A DNA stretch of 64,000 bases. It comes from Strigamia acuminata (taxonomy: Eukaryota > Arthropoda > Chilopoda > Geophilomorpha > Linotaeniidae). A program made the position numbers and the translations under genes. A model generated the notes under the pieces. That model was given only the letters and a program-made list of their open reading frames with translations, did not search any database and was not told the DNA's origin. Below are positions 22,093 through 30,755 of this stretch, one piece after another (the first letter of the stretch is position 1; each line of letters begins with the position of its first letter). The stretch covers positions 62,001 to 126,000 of the forward strand of contig CASHSZ010000053.1 in NCBI GenBank assembly GCA_949358305.1, given 5' to 3'.

Positions 22093-24369
22093 TTAAGATT
22101 CGTCCATGCTGTGACTCTTCTCAGGCGTTGACGGGCGCATCATGTCCGTGGCGTTGTTCCGCGGATCTGATCGCTCGTTAACGATACACAGGTCGCGACC
22201 TGCGTTTGGTCCGGAGACCATTCCAGGGTTGACGTGAAGCCAAACCTGGAGGATTCTCAAAGAATTAGCGGGATTGAAGAATCCCATGGCCGCAAACTCG
22301 ATCGGATTCGTCGGCGCTAATCGTGCCCTCAGGAGCCGATCATGGAGAATCGACGGTGGGCTCAACACCCGGATATGGTCTTCGAGCCACATAAACACTC
22401 GCCTCGAGAGTTTACTGTCGTTACTTAACACCGTCCGTGTGTCCGGCGTTAAGTAAAAATGCGGGTACAACCGCATCAACGTCTTGAAGGCAGATTCCTT
22501 CTTCATCGGCTTGACCGTTGTCTCTGGCCTGGCTGGCGGCGGCGGCGGCGGACGTGAGTCCTCTTCTCCGACGTCGTCAAACTGGCTCGGCGAGCCAGCA
22601 AAAACCAACGCGGGTGCGGAGGTTGGCGAGGGCAAATTCCCTCGTCCTTGGGCTCGACCAGCACCTGGGAGCATGCGGGGCATCGTCACCGCTTGAACTC
22701 CGGATGGAGTTTGAGAACTTCTTCGGTTCTCCTTCCAAAACGAGCATCCAGGCGCTTCTTGAGCCGACTGGAAAGCAGCTAATGATGCGGCCGCTGTAGC
22801 GCAGGTAGCGGGAGGCGGAACGCTTCGAGCCTGCTGCGCTGTGGCCTTTGCAAATGACCACTCGGTCCTCAACCGAACGGCGGCCTCTTCTTCGGTCTCG
22901 CCGTTTGCTACGACTTGCTTAATTAGCTCTGCCAAGATCGTAGGCGGGTCGAGCCTGACGTGGTACCACAGCTCGACTTTTTCCTCCGACAGGCCCATCG
23001 GGGCGGTCCACAGGTAGGTAATGGCCGCCAGCGCCTGTCCTGGTGAAGGAAGAACACCAGGGTACAACACCCTGGTCATCCCCGGAATCAGCTGGCGCTG
23101 AAAGTCCATCAGACGGGGATCATCAATGGTTTTGATGTCGGAGAGTTCTAGCCTTTCAGCTAATCTCTGCCAATCCTTCTGCGATTCGGCTAGCTGGGCG
23201 CTTTGGTAGGAGTCCAGCTTCTTGAGCACTTCTTGCTGCGCTCTAATGGGCTGCTGCTCGTAGCAGGTCCATTGTGGGCCGAAAGACTCACTGAAAAACG
23301 GCCGGAGCTGCAAATTACTAACTCCGGCAGGCAAGCGGGCAACATATCCATGCTCCGGCAAGCGGCTAGCGTGTCCTGGCACAGGCACGCTAAAGTCGGG
23401 AGAGATATCCCCGACAACACGACGCATCGCGTATGGAATGGCGGGGTTGTCTACTCTGTAGGTGGACGCCGTTCTGCCACTGCGCGCGGACTTGACCGTC
23501 GAGTCGGATTCCACGCTCTGGGAGGACGAGGAGAACAATGACTCCGGAGTTCGACCTCTTCGCGACGGCGGACGATTCGGCGGTGCGTCCGTGGTGTATG
23601 GGCGCGATCGTCTCTGTCGTTCCTCTCGGTCGCGGCTGGATTCACGTCGCTGTGGTCCAGTGCTCGATCCAGCAGGAGGGAGTCGTCCCACCCTCAAATC
23701 TTCGTCTTGCGGCGCAGAAACGATCGGCGTTGGAGCCGGAATTTCGTCCGCCGGGTAAAACGGAAGAGCGAGACGCGCTTGCTCATCTGCCTCGAGTTGT
23801 CGAGTCAGCTGTCGATTTTCATCGACTAAGAGCTGCGCAGCGGCAGCTCGGAGTGCTTTTGACGGGAAAAACCCCGGAAAGTCGTTGAAGCACCCGGCGA
23901 GCGCCAATTGATGGAGCTCAGTTTGGGTGGCGGGAAATTGCGGCTTCCCGTCACGAACGGACTTTCGGTACCGTTGTACGACCTCCTTCTGGGTCGTTTT
24001 GAGGTTCTTCCTCAATTGGGTAAGGGCGCCGTAATTAATGCGACCGCCCTTGACCACCTTTCGGCGATCGTAACGTTCTCGCGCCGTTACTGGCCACTGG
24101 TTGTGCAGCAAGTCTGAAGCGACTTGTCCCGGCGCGCTGTCTTCCATGGTCCAGGGGACTTCGTCGACACCTGGGACGCGAAGACGGTCGATGAACCGGC
24201 CCTTGGCTCCGAATCCTTGGAGGGCGGCTCCCGAAAATTCATGGCGCAACTTCCACCACGTATTGCGATCCGTCTTGAGTCTTCGGATCTTTTCGGGCAG
24301 CGCCGCCCGAAATATCAGCGGATGCTGAGTGGGAACGTGATCCGGGAGCGCGTGAGGCGTTTCCCGATC
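22093..24369 (-). CDS. Element B ORF3, main exon: large soluble protein of unknown function
   Basis: This is an open frame of over 750 codons between pol and the 3' LTR, where errantiviruses carry env. It does not resemble an envelope: there is no signal peptide, hydrophobic membrane segment or fusion peptide. What is visible is a basic N-terminal third, an Arg/Ser-rich stretch around the middle, a tract of six prolines near the C-terminal third, and Trp/Pro-rich folded-looking regions on either side. The frame has no ATG near its start (the first in-frame Met is about 75 codons in), and it opens just after a pyrimidine-rich 3' splice site, TTTTTTCCTCTAG, at 24380. With exons at 24841-24889 and 24647-24774, and an acceptor at the second AG (exon from 24369), the reading frame is continuous for about 817 codons. 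Using the first AG would put it out of frame, so this junction is uncertain. Confidence 0.6.
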   Translation of the reverse strand, partial: DRETPHALPDHVPTQHPLIFRAALPEKIRRLKTDRNTWWKLRHEFSGAALQGFGAKGRFIDRLRVPGVDEVPWTMEDSAPGQVASDLLHNQWPVTARERYDRRKVVKGGRINYGALTQLRKNLKTTQKEVVQRYRKSVRDGKPQFPATQTELHQLALAGCFNDFPGFFPSKALRAAAAQLLVDENRQLTRQLEADEQARLALPFYPADEIPAPTPIVSAPQDEDLRVGRLPPAGSSTGPQRRESSRDREERQRRSRPYTTDAPPNRPPSRRGRTPESLFSSSSQSVESDSTVKSARSGRTASTYRVDNPAIPYAMRRVVGDISPDFSVPVPGHASRLPEHGYVARLPAGVSNLQLRPFFSESFGPQWTCYEQQPIRAQQEVLKKLDSYQSAQLAESQKDWQRLAERLELSDIKTIDDPRLMDFQRQLIPGMTRVLYPGVLPSPGQALAAITYLWTAPMGLSEEKVELWYHVRLDPPTILAELIKQVVANGETEEEAAVRLRTEWSFAKATAQQARSVPPPATCATAAASLAAFQSAQEAPGCSFWKENRRSSQTPSGVQAVTMPRMLPGAGRAQGRGNLPSPTSAPALVFAGSPSQFDDVGEEDSRPPPPPPARPETTVKPMKKESAFKTLMRLYPHFYLTPDTRTVLSNDSKLSRRVFMWLEDHIRVLSPPSILHDRLLRARLAPTNPIEFAAMGFFNPANSLRILQVWLHVNPGMVSGPNAGRDLCIVNERSDPRNNATDMMRPSTPEKSHSMDES

Positions 24370-24646
24370 TCGCTCAATCTAGAGGAAAAAATAAATAAAA
24401 TGAATTAATTTATTTAATAATTGACAAACAATTTCTTGTTTGTAATTATTTAAGCTCGAAGCTTGTGGCGGTGAACCACTAAGGGATGTTGGTTGCTATG
24501 GCAACTCCCTTTGCACATGCTTGAAGCACGTGACTTTTATAGCCGCCATTTTTGACTTGGAGCGGCTCGTGTTTGATGTCACAAAACTTGAATTTTCTCA
24601 ATTTTTATGACTGAAACACTTGGTAAAAATAGATCTAAAAATTTAC

Positions 24647-24774
24647 CCTTTCTTGTAACGATAGCTGGGCATCGTTATTAGCTCCTTCCATCGGCATCTC
24701 ATCGTCCGCATGGAGGTTTACCTCGTCGTCTGCCATTCGTTTTCTCTTTCGGGTCGAAGGAGAAATTCTTTCGG
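24647..24774 (-). CDS. Candidate coding exon 2 of element B ORF3
   Basis: A 128-nt exon is bounded by TTCTTTCTAG upstream and AGG|GTAAAT downstream. It encodes a short basic cluster (RKRKR, possible nuclear localisation signal) followed by an acidic stretch. It is open in the phase left by exon 1. A second consensus donor, GAG|GTAAAC, lies inside it, so alternative splicing is possible. It is inferred from splice signals only. Confidence 0.45.
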
Positions 24775-24840
24775 CTAGAAAGAATAATAAACTATATTAA
24801 ATATATTTTATCGAATTTTTCTATCAGAAAAATTACTTAC

Positions 24841-24889
24841 AGTTTGTAGATTCACAAAAAACTGTCGTGTTGTAACGTACTCGACGCAT
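24841..24889 (-). CDS. Candidate first coding exon of element B ORF3
   Basis: The exon starts with an ATG at 24887-24889, runs 16 codons plus one base, and ends at ACT|GTAAGT, a near-perfect 5' splice site. The 66-bp intron to exon 2 (24775-24840) has consensus ends. It starts about 190 bases downstream of the pol stop. It would give ORF3 the start codon its main exon lacks. Confidence 0.4.
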
Positions 24890-25078
24890 CCACTTTGGAA
24901 ACTACTGGGAAAGTGGCTAAGTTCGTTGATTGGAGAAACGAACTTGTTTTGGAGACGCTGTATGACGTCATTAATTATAACGCCTTATAGACGTTTGTCA
25001 TCGAATAGCGGACTATTGATGACGTCACGAGTTTGCTCTCGTGATCCTTTTGGGAACTTTCAAAAGGTGAAAGAAAAG
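24890..25078 (-). other. Spacer between pol and ORF3 of element B
   Basis: This spacer has no long ORF in the element's sense. It contains two short ATG-initiated frames that stop quickly. The CGTCAT/ATGACG inverted motif recurs here (TGACGTCA near 24963 and 25020), a CRE-like palindrome of unknown relevance. Confidence 0.5.
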
Positions 25079-28000
25079 TTACTTTTTGCCTCGCGGAACG
25101 CGGGGTCGCAAGTTGTACTTTGACTTTCTCGAAGCACAATCCAGTTTGTTTAGATTGTCAGCTGAGTCGTCTCGAGTGTCAGAGGAGTTTTCTTTACTTT
25201 TTGATGAAGTTTCATCTTCTAAAAATATTTCTTTTTCTAGATTTTCATCGAGAGAAACATTTTCAAATCGTTTATCGATTTGCGCGACTTCGTCATTTTT
25301 TGGTTTCGATATTTCAATCGATTTCGATTCCGTGTCAATAGGAATTTTGGACAATTCTGAGTCATCCAAAGTATTTACAATGTTTTTCGTTTTTTGACCT
25401 ACTTCTTCCCCTTCCAACCAAATTTCTTGGTTGAACTTAGGAAAATACGGCTGTAATTCGGTGCCGTGGACTGCTGGATAATTTTTATTATCGGCTAGTC
25501 GACGAAGTTGAAAGGCGCCACCTTGCAATCTTTTTACAATTACGTATGGCCCCGTTCTTTTCGGAGAAATACCGGCAGAAATTCCTTTTGCGGCATTTGA
25601 GAGAATATGTGACTCTCTCCAGACTAAATCATTTTGTCTGAATTTATCGAATTTTTTGTCTGATTTTTCGGCATCGACTCGACGCCTTAAATCCAAAACA
25701 TGAGACATCATATGTTGATACGTCTCCGCGATAATTGCTTCTAATTTCTGCACATACAAGTGCGGATTTTTTGGGTCAATAACCAAAATTCCGTCGGGAA
25801 TCCTTGGATCCCACGGAATACGTAATTCTCGGAAAAAATTCAAGAAAGCGGGAGAATAATCTCTGCCTCTTGTTACAGTTGTTCTTAAACTGAATGCGAA
25901 TTCGCGTAGATATTCGTCCCATTGGTCGTGAATATCTAAATAAATCGAAACCATATATTTAATATCCCTATTTGTTCTTTCCACAGGGTTTGCCTGCGGA
26001 TAGTATATTGATGTCGTTTTTGGTGACATTCCGAATTTTTTGCAAAATTCTTTATAGACCAATGATCGAAATTGTGGCCCATTATCACTTATAATTTGTC
26101 TTGGAAAACCAAAAGTTATTGATAAGTGATATATGCAATTAGCAACTTTAATTGCTGTTGGATTGCACATCGGAAATAATTCCGGCCAATGTGTTGCTAT
26201 ATCAAGCACTACACAAATGTGCGTATTATTCTTTCTAGTCCTTGGCTTTGGACCAGACAAGTCAACGCTGAGGCAGTCAAAAGGTCCGTAAGGTCCCATT
26301 TGAGCAGCCTCCATTTCTGTCTTCGATCTAGGCTTGCATGCTTGACATCCTTGGCAATGCTGAATAAAGCGAGTTATGTCGCGTTTCATGCCTTTCCACG
26401 TGTACACTCTTCGAGTTCGGTACATAGTTCGTGCTATACCTGGGTGACCAGATAAGGGATGTCCGTGCATCAACCAAATGATTTTATAAATCAATTTTTT
26501 GGGTACTACAACTTTGAGCGCCCTACCATCCTCTCCTAATTCATCTGTAGAGGTAGGATGATAATGAAGTAACATATCGTCTTCAATAAGGTAAGTACTT
26601 GCTACTCTTTTGAAATGATTTTTGTTTGGAGCATTGTACAGATATTCTGGGTATATTTTATTTACAATAAAATTACGAATTATTTGGCAGAATTTATCTT
26701 GTTTTTGTGCCTCAATAATGTCGTTCCTCGTTGGAGGATCGCAGTCCAATTGCTTAGCAATTTTGACTGCAAATGCTTTGATTAAAACATTAGTTGTTGG
26801 CAACTCGAATTGTTTAGCCATCATAGCTCTTAACTCGATATCAGGTGTCCCTGATGGATCATGGATTTTGTGACAAAAAGCGACAATGTTATTGTCCTCT
26901 TCATGCACTATGATCGATTTGGGTAACTCATTCAGTTTTCCCATTTGCCAACTTCGGCAAGGAGATGGACAATACGATAATAAATCATCGTTATCGCCAT
27001 CATCTTCTGGATCGTCAGGTGCACTGACTGGTGCACGAGACAATGCGTCGGCGACGACATTTAATGGCCCTTTCACGTACTGAATTTCAAATGAATACGC
27101 CATTAGCTCCATTTGCCAACGAGCTAATCTGCCAGACGGGTCGGCTAACGACATCAACCATTTCAAGGCTTGGTGATCCGTTTGTACAGTAAATGTTGTG
27201 TACTCTAAGTATGGGCGAAATTTGCGTAATCCCCATACTACTGCGAGACATTCTAATTCTGTCACAGTATAATTCTTCTCAGCGGGCTGCAAGCTTCTGC
27301 TTGCATATACGCATGGCATTTCTATATCTTCGCCATCCACAATCTTCCTTTGTGTGAGGGCTGCGCCCAATCCTTGCCTGCTGGCATCAGTGTGAACAAT
27401 GAAGGGCGAATATAAATCCGGCATCTTCATTGTTTCAGCGTTCGTAAGCAAGTTTTTGATTGCATCGAACGCTGCCTGATGGTGCAATTCCCATTCGAAA
27501 TCTGCATCCTTTTTCAAGAGTGGCCGTAGTGGTTCTGCCACCGTGGCCAAATTCTTGATTAGGCGATGGAAGAAATTTACCATGCCTAGAAATCTCTGCA
27601 GCTCCTTCAAATTTGTAGGAGCGGGAAATTCAGTGATGGCGGCGACTTTTTTAGGGTCGACGCTGAGTCCATTGACTCCTACTTTGTATCCCAGGAAAAT
27701 TAATTCCTTTCTACACAAACGAGTTTTTCCAGGGTGGGCATGCAAATTTGCTTCTTGCAGCTTGGCAAAAACTATATCCAAATGTTTGACGTGTTCTTCA
27801 AACGATTTGGATACGACGATTATATCGTCCAGGTAAGCCCAGGCGAACTTACGGTAAGCGTCACCTAAAACCTTTTCCATCAACTCTTGGAAAGTAGTAG
27901 GTGCGTTAACAAGTCCGAAAGGCATTACTTTAAACATAAGCCTTCCCATTGGACTCCAAAAAGCCGTTTTGACTTTGTCATCTTCACGAAGCTCTATCTG

Positions 28001-29263
28001 CCAATATCCCTTGGTCAGATCTATCGTACTAACCCACTCGAATTCACCGATTTCTCGCATGATTTCCTCTATAGTTGGCATTTGAGGGGGGTTGTACTTA
28101 GTATGTGTATTGATTGGTCGAAAATCGATACACAGACGCGGGTCATTGCCTGGTCGCATGACTAAGACAGGCCGCATCCCGTAATCACCTTCAGCTTTGA
28201 CGACTATGTCTTTGTCAATCATATCTTGACAAAGCTGTCTGATAATTTCCCTTTTTTGAGGGTTTATGCTCTTGAAGGGGACGCGGATGGGTTTGTCCGT
28301 GTCTAACTCAATCTTGTGTTGAACTAAGTGAGTTTTGCCTGGTTCTTTAGAAATGATCTTTTTATGTTTGATCAACATTTTTTCTAATAATTTAGATTGC
28401 TCCAAATTTAAGTTAGCTTCTTCCACTAACTTCTGGATGAAATTCTCTTCATCAATTTTAGTTTGAGTTACGCTTGCAGCATAAGCTTTTGCGAAAGTCA
28501 CAAATGAGGAATCAGGTTCCTCTAATTTTTCCATATATCGGTCTAGCAACGCTTGCGGAATGTAGGGTAAATCTGCATCCACAGGTTGCAAGAAATTCCA
28601 CGACATCGTCTGTGGATTAGGTTGGATTCCTAATTTATTCATGAAATTGCAACCCAAAAGTACCATTGGATACTTATTTGGTATGACAATGAACGGATGA
28701 CGCAATGTGCCATGAGTCCACCGAAATGAAAGATGGATCGTCCCATCTGGAGTGACTTCTTCACTTGCTGTCGTAACTCGAACTCCTGGTCCGATAGGTC
28801 GCATGTACTTTTCAAGACCTAATTGATTGATAACGGAAGTCGCAAGGAAGCTCTTATTTGCTCCCGAGTCTAACATTCCAGTTATAACTCCTTTCAACGT
28901 TTCTAATTTTAACGTTGGGAGATCTTGGCTGTTGGGAATACCAGCCACTTTGCACTCAAACTTGCGCAATTTAGAAGGCATTGCAATTGGCGGTTCCAAT
29001 GGCAACTCATCTAATAACTCATTGGTTTCAAGAGTTGTAGCTGCAAATAACTTAATGCATTCCTCAATTCCAGGTGTTTCTGGAACTGAGCTTGGTCTAT
29101 CGTCTTTACTTTCGACTTTCGTCTGAAGATTGGAATTATCTTCTGCCAGATTTTTGCTGACAGTCCCTTTTGCTTGGGATTCTTTATTTTTTACATCTTC
29201 TGGAAGAATTACTTCATCCAGAATAGTTTCAACTTTTTCCAATAATTTCAGAACTTCATTTTC
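25079..29263 (-). CDS. Element B Pol polyprotein (PR-RT-RH-IN), cut off by an upstream in-frame TAG
   Basis: Replication polyprotein of about 1,390 residues. In order, counted from codon 29242: a retropepsin-like aspartic protease with DSG at about 125-127; reverse transcriptase with YLDD at about 470-473; RNase H with the HTDAS and TDHQALKWL motifs; an HHCC zinc-binding domain; integrase with a D, D34, E catalytic triad (SDNGPQF to NPVER); a GPY/F-like module; and a Glu/Ser-rich tail ending in a basic YNLRP-type patch. It lies in the -1 frame relative to gag, as the slippery site at 29323-29329 predicts. However, the same frame contains TAG at 29264-29266, between the slippery site and the protease, and no ATG lies before the protease. 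This copy therefore should not make Pol unless the stop is suppressed. The enzymatic core is otherwise uninterrupted. Confidence 0.9.
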   Translation of the reverse strand, partial: ENEVLKLLEKVETILDEVILPEDVKNKESQAKGTVSKNLAEDNSNLQTKVESKDDRPSSVPETPGIEECIKLFAATTLETNELLDELPLEPPIAMPSKLRKFECKVAGIPNSQDLPTLKLETLKGVITGMLDSGANKSFLATSVINQLGLEKYMRPIGPGVRVTTASEEVTPDGTIHLSFRWTHGTLRHPFIVIPNKYPMVLLGCNFMNKLGIQPNPQTMSWNFLQPVDADLPYIPQALLDRYMEKLEEPDSSFVTFAKAYAASVTQTKIDEENFIQKLVEEANLNLEQSKLLEKMLIKHKKIISKEPGKTHLVQHKIELDTDKPIRVPFKSINPQKREIIRQLCQDMIDKDIVVKAEGDYGMRPVLVMRPGNDPRLCIDFRPINTHTKYNPPQMPTIEEIMREIGEFEWVSTIDLTKGYWQIELREDDKVKTAFWSPMGRLMFKVMPFGLVNAPTTFQELMEKVLGDAYRKFAWAYLDDIIVVSKSFEEHVKHLDIVFAKLQEANLHAHPGKTRLCRKELIFLGYKVGVNGLSVDPKKVAAITEFPAPTNLKELQRFLGMVNFFHRLIKNLATVAEPLRPLLKKDADFEWELHHQAAFDAIKNLLTNAETMKMPDLYSPFIVHTDASRQGLGAALTQRKIVDGEDIEMPCVYASRSLQPAEKNYTVTELECLAVVWGLRKFRPYLEYTTFTVQTDHQALKWLMSLADPSGRLARWQMELMAYSFEIQYVKGPLNVVADALSRAPVSAPDDPEDDGDNDDLLSYCPSPCRSWQMGKLNELPKSIIVHEEDNNIVAFCHKIHDPSGTPDIELRAMMAKQFELPTTNVLIKAFAVKIAKQLDCDPPTRNDIIEAQKQDKFCQIIRNFIVNKIYPEYLYNAPNKNHFKRVASTYLIEDDMLLHYHPTSTDELGEDGRALKVVVPKKLIYKIIWLMHGHPLSGHPGIARTMYRTRRVYTWKGMKRDITRFIQHCQGCQACKPRSKTEMEAAQMGPYGPFDCLSVDLSGPKPRTRKNNTHICVVLDIATHWPELFPMCNPTAIKVANCIYHLSITFGFPRQIISDNGPQFRSLVYKEFCKKFGMSPKTTSIYYPQANPVERTNRDIKYMVSIYLDIHDQWDEYLREFAFSLRTTVTRGRDYSPAFLNFFRELRIPWDPRIPDGILVIDPKNPHLYVQKLEAIIAETYQHMMSHVLDLRRRVDAEKSDKKFDKFRQNDLVWRESHILSNAAKGISAGISPKRTGPYVIVKRLQGGAFQLRRLADNKNYPAVHGTELQPYFPKFNQEIWLEGEEVGQKTKNIVNTLDDSELSKIPIDTESKSIEISKPKNDEVAQIDKRFENVSLDENLEKEIFLEDETSSKSKENSSDTRDDSADNLNKLDCASRKSKYNLRPRVPRGKK

Positions 29264-29266
29264 CTA
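29264..29266 (-). other. In-frame TAG between frameshift site and protease of element B
   Basis: Reading on in the -1 frame from the slippery heptamer gives about 19 open codons and then TAG, followed directly by the open pol frame. It may be a recent nonsense mutation in this copy; programmed readthrough is the alternative. Confidence 0.8.
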
Positions 29267-29316
29267 TTCCGATTTCGGAGGGGACGCAGGATCCACTAGA
29301 CCTGATGGATCTGCGT

Positions 29317-29843
29317 CTATAAGTTTTTTGCGAATAAATCCATCAAAACTTTTACTGCTTTTTCAAACTCAGCTGATGTCACTGGTTTGTCTTTCTTTGT
29401 CGCAGTGGGGCAATCTCTTTGCCAATGTCCCAACTTTTTACATAAGTTGCAGGGATCGGTAGAAGGTGACTTCTTTTTCGTACCTGCTGGTGAAGCAGAA
29501 CGAGAACGAGCGTCTGATCGGCGCTCTGGTGATGCTGCAGGTGATTTTGAATTTCTTTCTTTATTCACCTTGTCAGTATTGAATGAAACTGTTTTAGGCT
29601 TCATTCGTGGCTTCCATTTGCCAGCAACTGTATTATTTTTAGCTAATAATGCAGCCGTTTTGGCCAATAAAGCCAATGTTTCATCTTCTCCTTCTCCCTC
29701 TTCTTCAGCTTTTTCAGCGTCAGAGGTCGGACTTTCAGCTCCAGCTACATTTGCACGTAACTTCGGAACGGAATGAGGATTGTTTACCTCTTTTTTAGAA
29801 GAATCTTTTTTCGACTTCTTCTCTTCCATTTCATCTAGTATAT
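29317..29843 (-). pseudogene. Element B gag, 3' part (nucleocapsid), separated by element A
   Basis: This is the continuation of the gag frame from 38842-41300. When element A plus one ATAT copy (9,002 bp) is removed, the two parts are in the same frame. The part is Lys/Glu/Ser-rich, followed by a nucleocapsid zinc knuckle CNLCKKLGHWQRDC (CX2CX4HX4C) that binds RNA, and ends in TAG at 29317-29319. The pol frame is entered by -1 slippage just before this stop. The insertion means no complete Gag can be made from this copy. Confidence 0.92.
29323..29329 (-). promoter_or_regulatory. -1 frameshift slippery heptamer A AAA AAC, element B
   Basis: In the gag frame the codons read GCA AAA AAC TTA TAG, so the heptamer A AAA AAC lies two codons before the gag stop. 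It is one of the most efficient eukaryotic -1 slippery sequences, and the pol frame is indeed -1. I did not identify a downstream pseudoknot with confidence. Confidence 0.85.
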
Positions 29844-30345
29844 TGTTACGTGGCTAAATGGGGATTGATTTAGTCCTACGTGACATGAATTTGATCAAGA
29901 ATGACACAGGGTTTTATATGTAAAATGCCTACTGGCTTTATTATTCAAAGTCGGACATTTACTAATGTAAATGTTCGGTCAACAGCTCTTATTACATTTG
30001 TTCATTTATTAACCTAAAATATAAATCATTCATTCAAATCAAATAAATAACTAAATAAGGATGATGCTGTTGTCAATTCAATTCAGTTTAGAAAACCTAG
30101 TCCTGCCTGACCGTCAACCGGCTGGCAGTAGTAGGTGAAGGTAACAGGTTGAGACTCAAAAGAGATCTGAGCTCTCTGGCTTAATCAACTCACTAAGTAA
30201 ACTCCTATTCCCCCTATCAACTAAGTTGAACGGTCTGTGCATCTTATTAGGTGCACAGCGCCGTCTAGTGAGAATTCATTGTATTAAATGCCTAAACAGA
30301 GCGAGCAGAGCCAGCCGATACACGGTACGGCTCTACCGCGTAACA
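29844..30345 (-). repeat. 3' LTR of element A (502 bp)
   Basis: On the plus strand it starts TGTTACGTGG and ends CCGCGTAACA. In the element's sense it contains AATAAA. It appears identical to 38340-38841. Confidence 0.97.
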
Positions 30346-30357
30346 GCCCCCCCCTTT
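30346..30357 (-). promoter_or_regulatory. Polypurine tract of element A
   Basis: In the element's sense AAAGGGGGGGGC directly precedes the 3' LTR; a run of eight G makes a strong plus-strand primer candidate. Confidence 0.85.
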
Positions 30358-30755
30358 AATTTTTTCGGTCTCTCGAAAAACAATGAATTGTTCTAACTAA
30401 CGCATCTCCTTTCACATTAAAAAATTCAAATCATAAACTCAATTTTACAATTTTGAGAATCTCTTTTCATCATCCTTATTTTTACAAAAATATCATATAA
30501 CTCACTTTTCAATGTTTATAAATGTCATAGTCACTTTTTATTACACTTTTACATTGGAAATAATATTCAAAGTTTAAAATTAAATAAAATTAACACTTTT
30601 CATCAATGATAACACTTTTTGGTTTTTTGTTTTATATTACTTTTTTTTCAGTTTTCAATTTTCTATAAAATAAAAAAAAAACACACACACAAAAAAAAAT
30701 GTTCAAAGTTCGTGTTGATTTTACACTTATTCACTTAAAGAAGTTAAAGTTCACT
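30358..30755 (-). other. 3' untranslated region of element A
   Basis: An AT-rich stretch between the ORF3 stop and the polypurine tract, with T-rich and CA/A-rich low-complexity tracts near 30660-30710. No ORF or structured element was seen. Confidence 0.6.

Noticed and set aside
22093-24369. Envelope gene making element B an errantivirus-like retrovirus
   Set aside because: No signal peptide, transmembrane helix, furin-type site or fusion peptide could be seen; the composition is soluble and Arg/Ser/Pro-rich.
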